DNA of 64,000 bases from Bacteroidales bacterium UBA5762 (GCA_002418865.1 DIEY01000002.1:1-64000), one strand, 5' to 3'. Shown: positions 35,801 to 44,824, counted from the first letter of the stretch. The notes: generated by a model from the letters alone, not told the origin. Translations and numbers: made by a program.

Positions 35801-38800
35801 GGAGCAATATGCGAAAATTCTTCTTTTCTCACTTCATCAGCCTCCGCTAATAACGTTTCGAGTATTGAATGGACAACTTCAGGAGATGGTGTTTTTGCTG
35901 ATCCTCATACTCTTATTACAACTTATTCTCCCGGCATTAATGATAAAATTAATGGATTTGCATATCTCATACTTACTGGCTTTGGCGTGAATACTTGTTC
36001 TATTTTGTCGGTTTCCGACTCGCTTTACCTCGATATCGATCCATTACCAACTATTAATGCTGGAAACGATACAATTATCTGTTCCAATCAAATTTCTATT
36101 TTACTTCATGGTAATGCCCAACATTATTCTAATCCTCAATGGACTGCAATATTTCCTGCAAATGGAACATTTACTTCTCCAAACAGCCTAATTACCAATT
36201 ATTTAATTTCACCTTCCGATACAACTCAAAGCAATATCATACTCTCTTTTTCAGTAAACGGGGCAGCCGAATGTGCCAGTGAACTTGCCACCGACTTTGT
36301 TAACATTTCTATTGATCCTTTGCCTATTGCTCAGGCAGGTAGTGATGCAGAAATATGTGCAAGCGAAAGCTTTTTATTAAACGGTTTAGCTTTCCATTAT
36401 AGTGAAATACAATGGCTTACAATGGGAGATGGGACATTTAGCGATCCTCATATTTTAAATCCCGTTTATATACCTGGATTCTTAGATATATCCTCTGAAT
36501 CAGTAAAATTGATCCTAAAAGTAAAAGGTATAGGCACTTGTAATGATTATTTTACAAGCGATACTTTGACTTTGCTTATCCATCCGTTGCCAACCGCATT
36601 TATTTCGGGGAATAATTCAATTTGTCAGGGTGACTCTATCCCTATCTCAGTTCAACTCACCGGAACTCCTCCATGGACTATTACCTACACAGATGGGATT
36701 GAATCCTTCACCATTTCTGACATCTTTGACTCTCCTTATGCATGGTTTGTCAACCCCGAAGTAACTACTTTATATACCTTAACTGGAGTCAGCGATTCAT
36801 TTTGCAGTGGTATTTCTTATACAGGTTCTGCTTTAATCACTCTCCTGCCAACACCAATACCTTTTGAAGTTACAGTAACTAACGGTGGGTACTATTGTCA
36901 AGGAGAAGATGGAGTAGAAATTGGACTCGATGGTTCAGAGTTAGGCATTATTTATAAATTGTTTTTAGGTCCTTTGCAGATTGGAGCACCCAAATTAGGA
37001 ACTGGAGCACCAATTAGTTTTGGATTTGTAACCTTGCCTGGAACCTATCATGTAGAAGCCATGCATCCCGCCTCACTTTGTTCACGAATGATGAACAATA
37101 CCGTCACAATAGCCATCCAACCTTTACCTAATATAAACTTCACGGCTGATACAGCATGTCCTCATACAACAACACATTTCACCCTTTCAGGAACAAATTT
37201 GGCTGATATTGCTTACTGCGAATGGAATTTTGGAGATGGAACATCAGCATTTTATTCTGGCCCTGCCAACGCAGAACATATCTACCCTGCCGCGGGGGTT
37301 TATTTAGCAACACTAACAGCCACTTCTATCAATGGTTGTCAAAAAACCGTTTCACATCTAGTAAAAGTTTATTCTTCGCCGATTGCTTTATTTTCATGGA
37401 GTACACCCACTTGCCAAAATCAAACTATCAACTTTAATAATTTCTCATTTACTACTTTACCTGATTATATCAATACCTGGATATGGGATTTTGGTGACGG
37501 AACACCCACTGTAACTGTCGTTTGGCCTGATAATCCTAATTTGAATCATAATTTCACAGGCTCTGGAATTTTCAATGTACAACTTAAGGTAGTTACTAAT
37601 AATGGTTGTATGGATTCTGTTACGAACGCCGTTCACGTTTTCCCAGAACCCATAACCAATTTTTCATGGAGCAACAATTGTCAAAGTCAGCTTACGCAAT
37701 TTAACGACCTTACACAAGCAGGTTACGGCTTAACTGTCATTGGATGGTCATGGGATTTTGGTGATCCTACCTCGGGAGCAGCTAACTATTCTAATTTACA
37801 AAATCCAACTCATCAATACAACAACCCAGGGACATTTAGCGTAACACTTACGGCGATGATAAGCAATGGTTGTACGTCTAATATAACAAAAACGATTCAG
37901 GTTCTTCCAAAGCCTATGGCTGATTTCTCGGCCAATCCAACTTGCTTAGATACCCTAATGCAGTTCAACGATTTATCTGTAATCGGAAGTGCTTCTATCG
38001 TCCAATGGAATTGGCTTTTTGGTGACGGAAATTCTTCTATTCTTCAAAATCCCTATCATCAATACAATACAGCAGGAAATTACAACGTTCAGTTATCTAT
38101 AACCGATTCATTGGGCTGCAAGGATGATACCACTAAAACCGTTACCGTATTTCCCTTACCTGTAGCCGAATTTAGTTTTACAGAACCCAACTGTGCTGGC
38201 AGTTCTGTTAATTTCACGGATTACTCGTCTTCTACTGTTGGTTATATCACAACATGGGAATGGAATTTCGGCGATACCTCAACTCCTGTTGTCATTCATT
38301 TCCCGGCTTCTCCCAATGTTTCTCATATTTATAATGAAGCCGGAACCTATCAGGTAACCTTAACCGTAACCACTTCTATGGGCTGTCAAGCCTCCAAAAT
38401 TCATAACGTCACAATAGATGCCAACCCAATTGCCAATTTTACTTTCCCAATTTATAATTGTCAAACATCCTCCATACAATTTTCTGATGCTTCTGTTACA
38501 AACGGGGGCTCTGCTATTGTATCTTGGGACTGGAATTTCGATGATCCAGGATCTGGTTTCAATAATAGCAGCACATTGCAAAATCCTGTACATGTTTTCT
38601 CTTCTCCTGGTATTTACAACGTAAGACTCATTATACATAATGCTATCAGTTGTACCGATACTTCAATTCAGCAAGTTACCATATACTCAAATCCTACAGC
38701 TGCCTTTACTGCTGACAGTGTTTGCTTAGGCTCTCCTACCCAATTTACAAATACTTCTATACCCAACAGCGGGATAATTACAGGCTATGATTGGGATTTT

Positions 38801-41800
38801 GGAGATGGTTCACCCCATTCGAATAATGCAAATCCTTCTCATACATATATGGCAGCGGGTATCTATTCAGTAACCTTAACTGTAACAACCGATTTGGGCT
38901 GTACATCCTCTGTTACTCAACCTGTGATGGTTTATGCACTTCCTTTGGCTTCATTTGTAGCTTCTACCCAAAATTGCACAGGAAGCGAAGTAAACTTCGA
39001 TGATCAATCAACAGCCAGCAGCGGTTATATACAGCAATGGATTTGGAATTTTGGGGATGGATCCATGCCTGATACTATTGATTTTCCTAATTCACCGGAT
39101 ATAACTCATATCTATAATTCAGCGGGAATTTACAATGTCGAGCTTTCTGTAATTACTTCCACATCATGCTCATCATCTGTAATTCAGCCAGTGTCAATCC
39201 AAAACAATCCTCACGCCAATTTCTCGTATACGGCCAACTGTGAGGGATTGACAACGCAATTTACTGATGAAACTCAATTGAATGGAGGAGGCATGCTTAT
39301 TTCCTGGTATTGGGATTTTGGTGATCCTGCTTCAGGAATCTACAACACATCCAACCTGCAGAATCCTGTTCATGTCTTTTCCTCGGCCGATACCTTTATG
39401 GTTTCTCTCATTGTTACCAATATCAATTTCTGTCAAGATACTATTATTAAACAAGTTGTTATCGCTCCAGCTCCTCTTGCCATGTTCACAGCTGACTCTG
39501 CCTGCTTAGGCTCACCCACCCATTTCACCGATCTCTCCATCCCCAATGCCTCTGCTATTGCTTCATGGCTCTGGAACTTCGGCGACGGCTCATTCTCTAC
39601 TTTTCAGAATCCTATCCATACTTATTCCAACTGGGGATCTTACACCGTCTCTCTCTCTGTGACTAATTCCAACGGCTGCACGCACGATACTATTATGTAT
39701 ATTTTCGTCAATCCCCAACCTGTTCCTGCATTTAATTTCTCAGGAAATTGTGCTGGTCTGGTCACTTCTTTCTCCGACCTCTCTTCTTCCGCTGCTGGCT
39801 ATATAAATTCATGGTTTTGGGAATTCGGCGATGGAACGTCCGATACTATCCAAAATCCTATTCATCTTTACACTGAAGGTGGTACCTTTATGGTTACGCT
39901 TACTATTACCAATTCTTTCGGCTGCCAACAAAGCATCACACAATCAGTCTCTATTTTCAATCCTCCTACTGCCAATTTCAATTTCTACTCCTCGTTCTGC
40001 CCCTCTGGTCAGGTAACCTTCCAAGATCTCTCTCAAGGAAATGGCTCTCCTATTACACAACGTCTGTGGAATTTCGGTAATGGCTTCTCTTCTACCGCAG
40101 CTAATCCCGTTTATACTTATCCTATCCCTGATTCGTGTTATCAGGTTACTCTTATCGTAAACAATTCCTTTGGCTGCTCCGATACAACCACAAATACTGT
40201 TTGCGTAAAACCCGGCTTCAGTTTTACCATAACTTCCCAAGCCGGTTGTGCAGGTATTCCTACTTCCTTCTCACCCGTCAATTTGGCACAAGGCGATACC
40301 CTCCTTTTTGTCCAATGGGATTTTGGTGACCCAGCTTCCGGCATATTCAACTATTCCAATCAGTATTACACTTCTCATACTTACTCAAATCCTGGCTATT
40401 ATGTCGTAAAACTCAAGGCATGGAACTCAGATAACTGCATCGATTCTACTTATTACGAAATTAATATACTGCCTCCTCCTATAGCCAACTTTACCTGGCA
40501 GACCAATATACCTCATTGCGATACTACTGTCACCTTCAGCAATCTTACCACTTCTTATGGAGCAACTATAGATTCTTTAGTTTGGAACTTCGGAGACGGT
40601 ATTATTATTAATCAGTCATTCCCATTTCCTCCAACTATTGAGCACAAATTCCCGGCTTATGGATTTTATGAGGTCAGCTTGACTGCTTTCGTAGAAAATG
40701 GATGCTCGCATACTATATCTAAAACCGTACAGGTAAAATGCCTCTCGGCCAACTTTGCCTTCGATACCACAGGTTGTCAAAATAAAAGTATTATTTTCAA
40801 TGATCTTTCTTCTCCTTCCATTTCAGTAACTCATTGGCTATGGTTGTTTGGAGATGAAAAATATGAGGAATATTTTACATGGAAACCCTATACATCTCAT
40901 GTTTACACCGAACCAGGTATTTATGAAATAAAACTCATAGTCGAAGGTATTGTGAATAGCATGCCGGTTCAGGATTCCATTACGAAGATCATTAAAATCA
41001 TGGCTGCTCCAGTAGCCCAATTTACAGTTCAAAATTTATGTATTGGAGATACAGTGCATCTAACTGATCATTCTTATTCCTTAACCGATACCATTACACA
41101 ATGGAGATGGTGGTTTGGTGATGGAGAATCATCAACTGACCAAAATCCAAATCATCTCTATCTTTACGACAGTACATTCAACATACAATTAGCCGTAAGC
41201 ACAACATCAGGATGCAGCGATACAACCACACAGGCCATTCTACTTAAACCTAAGCCCAATATTGCCCTTTATCCTGATGGCGGACTTTTTTGTGGTGAAA
41301 TTCATCCTATACAATTTAGAGATACCATTGAAAATTACTCGAAATATACATGGGTTTGGGGTGATGGAGACACATTAATTACCTCTACACCTTCTGCAAC
41401 CCATGTTTATGAACAAGGAATCTATCAAATGATGCTCATTGTTAAAAATGAATATCAATGCCAAACGATTCAGCGAGCTGAAGTAGAGATTAAACCAAGT
41501 CCCATGGCTAAAGCCTCAGCTAATAAATATGAAGCTCCCATCAGCCAATCTCAGTTTATATTTAATGATGAGTCAGAAAGCACCACTAGCCCCATCATCC
41601 AATGGGAATGGTATTTGAATGATACTTTGTTGATTGGAAACACTCAAGTGCTGCCCTTCAACTTCATTGATCCTGAAGAAAATTTGCCGATAATAGATAC
41701 AGGAATCTACAAAATAACTCTTTGGGTAGTTAACATGGAGGGTTGTACCGATAGCGCCAGCTTTAGTATAAAAATTAAAGATGAATTTCTGTTTAATATT

Positions 41801-42064
41801 CCTACTGCTTTTAGTCCGAACAATGATAATTTAAATAATACATTCAAACCTTTTATCAGCTTTATCCGACAAAACAATTATTCATTCAGGATCTTTAGCC
41901 GAAACGGAATGATGGTATTCGAAACTCATGACCCACACGAAGCATGGGATGGAACCTATAATGGCAAAATTTGTCCATCAGATGTTTATGTTTGGATTGT
42001 AGAATACGAAAAAGGAGATGGGCGGCATGAAATAAAGAAAGGAACTGTGACTCTGGTTAGATAA
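29813..42064 (+). CDS. Giant multi-repeat PKD protein with T9SS type B sorting domain
   Basis: 4083 residues. A signal peptide (about 1-35) is followed by four repeat zones. About 35-840 has PKD-like repeats with ICSG openings. About 845-1620 has nine copies, plus one at about 2350-2440, of a 90-residue unit with GSexGvxYxL and ISFG. About 1630-2260 has seven copies opening AGxDxxIC with WSTxGDGxF. About 2440-3960 has some 17 PKD domains with the WxWxFGDG core. The last 90 residues (FSPNNDNLNNTF to KGTVTLVR) are a gliding motility-associated/T9SS type B C-terminal domain. Each repeat ends in a cysteine-containing strand. It is probably secreted to or beyond the cell surface and could be an adhesin or filament. 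No enzyme domain is visible. Confidence 0.93.
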   Translation: MITKGIELLIKKFSIITIAAFYFAFSLLPLRLQAQCPPIVTPQPAPGVIINGNNVKFCAGDSVILSSSPSATSGYSWYHNGTLIPDSTRSIFTAKVAGTYKAKAPGCSNYSNTISLTVNPLPTAYITSMPTPPICSGTPITFYLHTNAPEYYWLPPVPTVLMTEDTITLTLFSSTTLKAVAVSNTTPQCSYFTSYWVRVDFPISGGIIASDQTICSGTVPEPFTNVEYPSGGNGTYTYKWAMSNSGPSGPWNFIPGANDSIYAHPTPLTQTTWFVRFAESPPCSEGISNPVMVTVNPIPEVLSATDAEICSGNIFSLFPVTNDPGATTSYTSVVSSGTVVGNTPTGNGPINDILTIPEGITTSGIVTYTITPTGSAPTFCVGTPVEVDATVYPLPQITNPPLEQTICAGEATSPINLTFNIAGSSAVWSATTVPYGISLTPSSGSGTSIPAITIYSINIDPVDVIFTITPSGPNPQNCPGPSTTFTVTVDPSPTVTNSPLSQEICSGATTEPVTLIPNVPGINFTWTATPDPSTLTGYEPSGTNIIPAQTIINPENEAGTVTYHIIPSGVLGSCAASPRDYIITVYPVPEINSTLTSEICSDNLFEYTMTSDVLNSTFTWNRPAIPGITPTSASGMSPVIYEVLDNSTDSSINVIYNLTAIGPAPLFCVSLPTQLQLLVRPLPIVSAGNDTVIHYGTATQLKGNGTGESPLLPPQWTPTDKINGVSNQWVVNTTNLYTDTEFTLSVEDDKGCENFDNKWVYLTGTALAVDPSALNNPICEGSSTLLDANASGGSENYTYLWNPPDYLDDPTIATPTASPPTSITYTVTVNDGYNTANGTINLMVIPTPTAFNVNGGGAYCAGGTGVSIQLDGSTMGVNYTLVHQNSIGEIDTLYETTQTGTGGILFWNNQTQAGTYTIIASASGCPAQNMNGQAEIIINPLPIPFTVTGGGSYALGGPGVPVGLSGSEVNFHYYLINQTTGIEIGPIIGSGSAISFGNQTEEGTYVVRGVNPITLCEGMMAGSIEVIINPVPTVFYLTGGGEGCENTPGVEIGLSGSEIGIDYYLYNGSVIDTILSGTNAALNFGPKLEGTYTCIGINPTNGASIPMLGVAQVTIHPLPTSFSIVPSGIQCPNIEIRLNGSELGVSYTLWHNGTMGPTIAGTGLPGFISFGIQTEPGIYKVEAVNNTTGCSAWMLGSVIIQTPPAIYNVIPAGILCANMEVMLDHSDTGIMYQLRLFDTINIGSALPGINDTLNFGLQSIPGIYRVYAYNPTSLCGTWMNNSAYLDSIPEIFSISPIGDTCGSIQIGLNGSQPNFTYYLYRNNLEPPIDSANGNGAAISFGTYYTSGIYTVKALDENHYCFTEMYGSLQLFQTPYLFDLSPVGNLCPGTILTLNGSEIGIEYQLIKDDSIYIGAPISGTGGSITFGPINTPGNYKVIANNPYTSCSVVMNGIAIINPQPTIYTLSPVGEQCSGTEIILNNSDVGVYYHLNIDPPHPSFPKILAGTGSQINFGVQNIEGTYTITAFGNYGCTSLMQGSTTIHARPLAYNLIPQGPNCIPVVIGLDNSQPGIIYHLYNQDGELIPPVSIIGTGSPISFGLIHDTGTYMILAIDPLSGCEQWMNGQCVIHTGPIAFAGSDASICENQTFSPMGTAMNYSSLSWSTNGDGVFDNPYILNTTYTPGFNDILLGNVNLILNVTNLSLCPGVIARDTLILHIQKLPQLNAGNDTAICFDDPFFTYAEANYCSLTYWTTMGIGDFSDPYSLATSYNYFYLNPLEISTRTDELILMAMGEGSCMGNIITDTFNLTIYGLPFADAGPDGGICTGESYSLNGSGTGYSSIMWSSIYNGIFSNPFILNPIYTPSANASAAGRDTIILTLHGAPECPDNFTTDTMVLIIAPVATVNAGPDMVSCYNIPVSMNAVATNYSSLQWSTSGDGVFSDNTILNPIYYPGSLDSMAGCVHLTLTAWGLYGCSTLSTQDQLTVCFDFAPQVLAGSDGAICENSSFLTSSASANNVSSIEWTTSGDGVFADPHTLITTYSPGINDKINGFAYLILTGFGVNTCSILSVSDSLYLDIDPLPTINAGNDTIICSNQISILLHGNAQHYSNPQWTAIFPANGTFTSPNSLITNYLISPSDTTQSNIILSFSVNGAAECASELATDFVNISIDPLPIAQAGSDAEICASESFLLNGLAFHYSEIQWLTMGDGTFSDPHILNPVYIPGFLDISSESVKLILKVKGIGTCNDYFTSDTLTLLIHPLPTAFISGNNSICQGDSIPISVQLTGTPPWTITYTDGIESFTISDIFDSPYAWFVNPEVTTLYTLTGVSDSFCSGISYTGSALITLLPTPIPFEVTVTNGGYYCQGEDGVEIGLDGSELGIIYKLFLGPLQIGAPKLGTGAPISFGFVTLPGTYHVEAMHPASLCSRMMNNTVTIAIQPLPNINFTADTACPHTTTHFTLSGTNLADIAYCEWNFGDGTSAFYSGPANAEHIYPAAGVYLATLTATSINGCQKTVSHLVKVYSSPIALFSWSTPTCQNQTINFNNFSFTTLPDYINTWIWDFGDGTPTVTVVWPDNPNLNHNFTGSGIFNVQLKVVTNNGCMDSVTNAVHVFPEPITNFSWSNNCQSQLTQFNDLTQAGYGLTVIGWSWDFGDPTSGAANYSNLQNPTHQYNNPGTFSVTLTAMISNGCTSNITKTIQVLPKPMADFSANPTCLDTLMQFNDLSVIGSASIVQWNWLFGDGNSSILQNPYHQYNTAGNYNVQLSITDSLGCKDDTTKTVTVFPLPVAEFSFTEPNCAGSSVNFTDYSSSTVGYITTWEWNFGDTSTPVVIHFPASPNVSHIYNEAGTYQVTLTVTTSMGCQASKIHNVTIDANPIANFTFPIYNCQTSSIQFSDASVTNGGSAIVSWDWNFDDPGSGFNNSSTLQNPVHVFSSPGIYNVRLIIHNAISCTDTSIQQVTIYSNPTAAFTADSVCLGSPTQFTNTSIPNSGIITGYDWDFGDGSPHSNNANPSHTYMAAGIYSVTLTVTTDLGCTSSVTQPVMVYALPLASFVASTQNCTGSEVNFDDQSTASSGYIQQWIWNFGDGSMPDTIDFPNSPDITHIYNSAGIYNVELSVITSTSCSSSVIQPVSIQNNPHANFSYTANCEGLTTQFTDETQLNGGGMLISWYWDFGDPASGIYNTSNLQNPVHVFSSADTFMVSLIVTNINFCQDTIIKQVVIAPAPLAMFTADSACLGSPTHFTDLSIPNASAIASWLWNFGDGSFSTFQNPIHTYSNWGSYTVSLSVTNSNGCTHDTIMYIFVNPQPVPAFNFSGNCAGLVTSFSDLSSSAAGYINSWFWEFGDGTSDTIQNPIHLYTEGGTFMVTLTITNSFGCQQSITQSVSIFNPPTANFNFYSSFCPSGQVTFQDLSQGNGSPITQRLWNFGNGFSSTAANPVYTYPIPDSCYQVTLIVNNSFGCSDTTTNTVCVKPGFSFTITSQAGCAGIPTSFSPVNLAQGDTLLFVQWDFGDPASGIFNYSNQYYTSHTYSNPGYYVVKLKAWNSDNCIDSTYYEINILPPPIANFTWQTNIPHCDTTVTFSNLTTSYGATIDSLVWNFGDGIIINQSFPFPPTIEHKFPAYGFYEVSLTAFVENGCSHTISKTVQVKCLSANFAFDTTGCQNKSIIFNDLSSPSISVTHWLWLFGDEKYEEYFTWKPYTSHVYTEPGIYEIKLIVEGIVNSMPVQDSITKIIKIMAAPVAQFTVQNLCIGDTVHLTDHSYSLTDTITQWRWWFGDGESSTDQNPNHLYLYDSTFNIQLAVSTTSGCSDTTTQAILLKPKPNIALYPDGGLFCGEIHPIQFRDTIENYSKYTWVWGDGDTLITSTPSATHVYEQGIYQMMLIVKNEYQCQTIQRAEVEIKPSPMAKASANKYEAPISQSQFIFNDESESTTSPIIQWEWYLNDTLLIGNTQVLPFNFIDPEENLPIIDTGIYKITLWVVNMEGCTDSASFSIKIKDEFLFNIPTAFSPNNDNLNNTFKPFISFIRQNNYSFRIFSRNGMMVFETHDPHEAWDGTYNGKICPSDVYVWIVEYEKGDGRHEIKKGTVTLVR

Positions 42065-42273
42065 ATTAGGCCATAATTCAATCGCATGATAAGGCAATTA
42101 GGAGAGTAGGGAATAATCCTTCCTATTCATCAAAAAAATCATTATTTCTAAATTTTTTTGAGACAACTCCTATCGTTGAGTCTTTAAATAAAATGAAGTT
42201 TATCTTCTTTAAGATATTTATCGTATTTAAAATAAAAAACGGAATTTTGTAAAAAATAACAAAAAATAACGTA

Positions 42274-42972
42274 GTGGAATGGATTAAAGATCTAAATTTC
42301 GATCAAAAGAAAAAATTATATACTTATCTCTGTGAATTCTTAACCAATCATCGAATAGAGATCTTCGAACAAAACATAAAGTATCGAACGAGACATTTAA
42401 CGGTTGTACTCGAAAATGTTTTCCAATCGCATAACATTAGTGCAGTTCTAAGGTCATGCGATTGTTTTGGAGTTCAAGACATACATATTATCGAGAATCT
42501 TCATCCTTATCACATAAATCCTGAAATTGCCATGGGATCGTCAAAATGGTTAAGCATTCACCATCACAACCAAGGGATGGATACATTGGTTAAAGTTTTT
42601 GATGCCATTCATCAGCAAGGTTATCAAATTATAGCCACGACGCCTCATCCACATGGATACGACATAGAGTCGCTAAATATAGAAAACAAAACTGCATTGT
42701 TATTTGGCACTGAGAAAGACGGCTTAAGTGAGGAAGCTGTTCGCAGAGCCGATGGTTACATGAAGATTCCTATGCATGGATTTACCGAGAGTTTGAATAT
42801 CAGCGTTTCGGCTGGAATCTCCTTATATGCATTGACTACTCGATTGCATAAAATGAAAATACCATGGCAGGTAAGCGAACAGGAAGCCATAGAAATTAAA
42901 ATTGGTTGGGCAGCTCAATCAATCAAACATGCCGAATACATTATTCACGAATTTATTTCTGAGCATTTATAA
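42274..42972 (+). CDS. trmH: tRNA (guanosine-2'-O-)-methyltransferase
   Basis: 232 residues. A SpoU/TrmH-family SPOUT methyltransferase with its three motifs: NISAVLRSCDCFGVQDI (catalytic Arg), LLFGTEKDGLSEEA, and IPMHGFTESLNISVSAGI forming the SAM-binding knot. The closest reading is TrmH, which methylates the 2'-OH of G18 in tRNA; an rRNA target cannot be excluded. The start is GTG at 42274; no in-frame ATG lies upstream. The small Thx gene follows after 42 nt. Confidence 0.9.
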   Translation: MEWIKDLNFDQKKKLYTYLCEFLTNHRIEIFEQNIKYRTRHLTVVLENVFQSHNISAVLRSCDCFGVQDIHIIENLHPYHINPEIAMGSSKWLSIHHHNQGMDTLVKVFDAIHQQGYQIIATTPHPHGYDIESLNIENKTALLFGTEKDGLSEEAVRRADGYMKIPMHGFTESLNISVSAGISLYALTTRLHKMKIPWQVSEQEAIEIKIGWAAQSIKHAEYIIHEFISEHL

Positions 42973-43014
42973 AATTTTTAACTTTACCCACAAATTCAAA
43001 TTACATTAAAAATT

Positions 43015-43179
43015 ATGGGAAAAGGAGATAAAAAAAGCCGTAGAGGAAAAATTATCATTGGCTCATACGGAGTACGAAGACCTAAAAAGAAAAGGAAACC
43101 CTCAATAGATAAGATAAATGAAGTTGAGGTTGCTCCTACCACTAAACAGCCGAAAAAAGGCAAAAATGAAGTGGAATAA
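43015..43179 (+). CDS. 30S ribosomal protein Thx
   Basis: 54 residues, very basic, opening MGKGDKKSRRGKIIIGSYG followed by VRRPKKKRKP. This matches the bacterial Thx family, a small 30S protein that sits in a cavity of 16S rRNA. The C-terminal 25 residues are a low-complexity extension. Probably cotranscribed with trmH and ended by the strong hairpin at 43206. Confidence 0.88.
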   Translation: MGKGDKKSRRGKIIIGSYGVRRPKKKRKPSIDKINEVEVAPTTKQPKKGKNEVE

Positions 43180-43205
43180 GGCTTATGTCGTTAGATTTAT
43201 CCATT

Positions 43206-43246
43206 AAAATCGGTATCCACCTAAAATATCAATGGATACCGATTTT
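43206..43246. terminator. Bidirectional terminator between Thx and GlmU-like genes
   Basis: A 14-bp perfect stem (AAAATCGGTATCCA and its complement) with a 13-nt loop and T-runs on both sides. It lies between convergent genes, so it can serve both. Confidence 0.82.
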
Positions 43247-43266
43247 ATTTCAAAAACAATAAGTTA

Positions 43267-44457
43267 CTATAGCCTTATATTATCTTTTGTAATGTCATAA
43301 ACATGTCGTAAAATTTTCATATCAACATTAGTAAGTTCCATTCCACGTCGTTTGTAAACTTCTTTAGCTGTTTCTAAAGCTTTATCGAAGTCGTAGCCTG
43401 AGTAACCAGTTCCTGGACCTCCCCATACGAAAGATGCCACAAAGTTGCGTTGATAGCCTGCACCAAACACATTCGAACTAATACCTACAACAGAACCCGT
43501 ATTAAATGTAGTATTAATACCTGTTTTAGAGTGATCTCCCATAACCAGCCCGCAAAATTGCAATCCTGTATCTATAAAACGCGATTGTGGATAATTCCAC
43601 ATCTTAATACTTTTGTAATTATTGTTTAGATTGGCAGCATTAGTGCCGGCAGCAATATTACACCATTGGCCAATGACAGAGTGACCTAAATATCCACTAT
43701 GTGGCTTGTTGGAGTAGGCCATGATAATAGAATTTTCAACCTCACCTCCCACTTTCGAATGTGAACCAATAGTAGTAGCCTCATCAATGATAGAATTCAT
43801 TTTCACAATGGCGCTGTCTCCCACAGCAATAGGGCCTCTTAAACTAGCACCTTCCCAAATTTGAGCATTATGACCAATGTAAATAGGTCCATCCGTGGCA
43901 TTTAAATTACAATTTTCAACCACTGCACCCTCCTCTATAAAAATGTTCTCAGGTGCGATTATACGATTACTCCTACTGGGCTCCACAGATTTACGCCCTT
44001 TGGTCAGAATAGCATAATCAGCCTCAATTTGCTTGGCATTGTTCAAAAACAAATCCCATAAATAATTGATTTTTACGATATCTATATCGGTAACTATTTC
44101 TTCTATTCCCTCTGTATCGCCTTCTCCAATCTTATCTAAATTTTCTAACAAAACATGAACTGCGATAATGGCATCTTTATTTACCAAAGCTTGATTGGGA
44201 CGCAAGTTCCGGATAGCTTCTATCAATTCATCATTGGGAAGAATCGATCCATTGATGAGGATATTATTCTTCCCCTTATAAATAGGGTATTTCTCGATTA
44301 AATATTCCTCTGTAAGACTCGATGTACTATCTCCCAAATAATGTTCCCATTTCTGACGAATGCTAAGTATGCCTGTCAGCAAATCAGCTACAGGCCTCAA
44401 AAAAGTCAATGGCAATAGATTGTTCCGCGAAAAATCATCAAAAAGAATGTAATTCAT
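43267..44457 (-). CDS. GlmU-family sugar nucleotidyltransferase/acetyltransferase (Bacteroidetes type)
   Basis: 396 residues. The N-terminal 170 residues (FDDFSRNNLLPLTFLRPVADLLTGILSIRQKW) form a divergent nucleotidyltransferase domain. From about 170 to 350, hexapeptide repeats (IGHNAQIWEGASLRGPIAVGDSAIV and similar) form a left-handed beta-helix like that of GlmU acetyltransferase. This two-domain protein matches the alternative GlmU family of Bacteroidetes, thought to make UDP-GlcNAc or a related sugar nucleotide; activity is not proven for this sequence. Cytoplasmic. A TAATTTTG promoter element ends only 4 nt before ATG. Confidence 0.88.
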   Translation of the reverse strand: MNYILFDDFSRNNLLPLTFLRPVADLLTGILSIRQKWEHYLGDSTSSLTEEYLIEKYPIYKGKNNILINGSILPNDELIEAIRNLRPNQALVNKDAIIAVHVLLENLDKIGEGDTEGIEEIVTDIDIVKINYLWDLFLNNAKQIEADYAILTKGRKSVEPSRSNRIIAPENIFIEEGAVVENCNLNATDGPIYIGHNAQIWEGASLRGPIAVGDSAIVKMNSIIDEATTIGSHSKVGGEVENSIIMAYSNKPHSGYLGHSVIGQWCNIAAGTNAANLNNNYKSIKMWNYPQSRFIDTGLQFCGLVMGDHSKTGINTTFNTGSVVGISSNVFGAGYQRNFVASFVWGGPGTGYSGYDFDKALETAKEVYKRRGMELTNVDMKILRHVYDITKDNIRL

Positions 44458-44461
44458 ATCT

Positions 44462-44469
44462 CAAAATTA
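44462..44469 (-). promoter_or_regulatory. -7 promoter element abutting the GlmU-like gene
   Basis: Minus-strand TAATTTTG followed by AGAT and then the ATG. Initiation at normal distance would fall on or beside the start codon, as at prmC, implying a leaderless mRNA. Confidence 0.5.
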
Positions 44470-44782
44470 CTTGTGTGAATAAATTGAATAAATGAACAAG
44501 CTTCTGTTATTTCTAATTACAATTATTTGACAAAATTAAAATTTAAAGGTTCGATACACACAATTTTTATCCATAATTATTCAATCGGATGGCATAACGA
44601 AGGGTATAAATTACCTATTCTCTTGAAAATCATTTTGTAAACAAAGAATTAATTTCTATCGAAAGGGGAGTATTTTGATATAAACCAGCAAACAGACCAA
44701 ACTCAATCATCACCTATAAAACATTGTTTCTATCACTCGGGTTAGTTTTAATCACTTAAAATCAGCTCTGCAACGATGAAAA

Positions 44783-44803
44783 AACCAGCTTGATTAGCTG
44801 GTT
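44783..44803 (-). terminator. Terminator of rpmE2
   Basis: Minus-strand AACCAGCT, loop AATCA, AGCTGGTT followed by a T-run (TTTTTTC after the stem). It begins 22 nt past the rpmE2 stop codon. Confidence 0.8.
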
Positions 44804-44824
44804 CATTCAAGACTGAGTCTATAT

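Larger units (their letters stand above)
44458..44824. other. Intergenic region upstream of the GlmU-like gene
   Basis: 367 nt containing the GlmU-like promoter element at 44462 and the rpmE2 terminator at 44783. The rest is AT-rich with no ORF or structure I can support. Confidence 0.5.

Noticed and set aside
32349..41700. CRISPR-like regular repeats
   Set aside because: The repeats are in-frame protein domains with diverged DNA, not identical direct repeats with spacers.
42240..42265. Possible Rex-like TTGT…ACAA site before trmH
   Set aside because: The half-sites are 16 bp apart in total instead of 18, and the sequence is simple A-runs.
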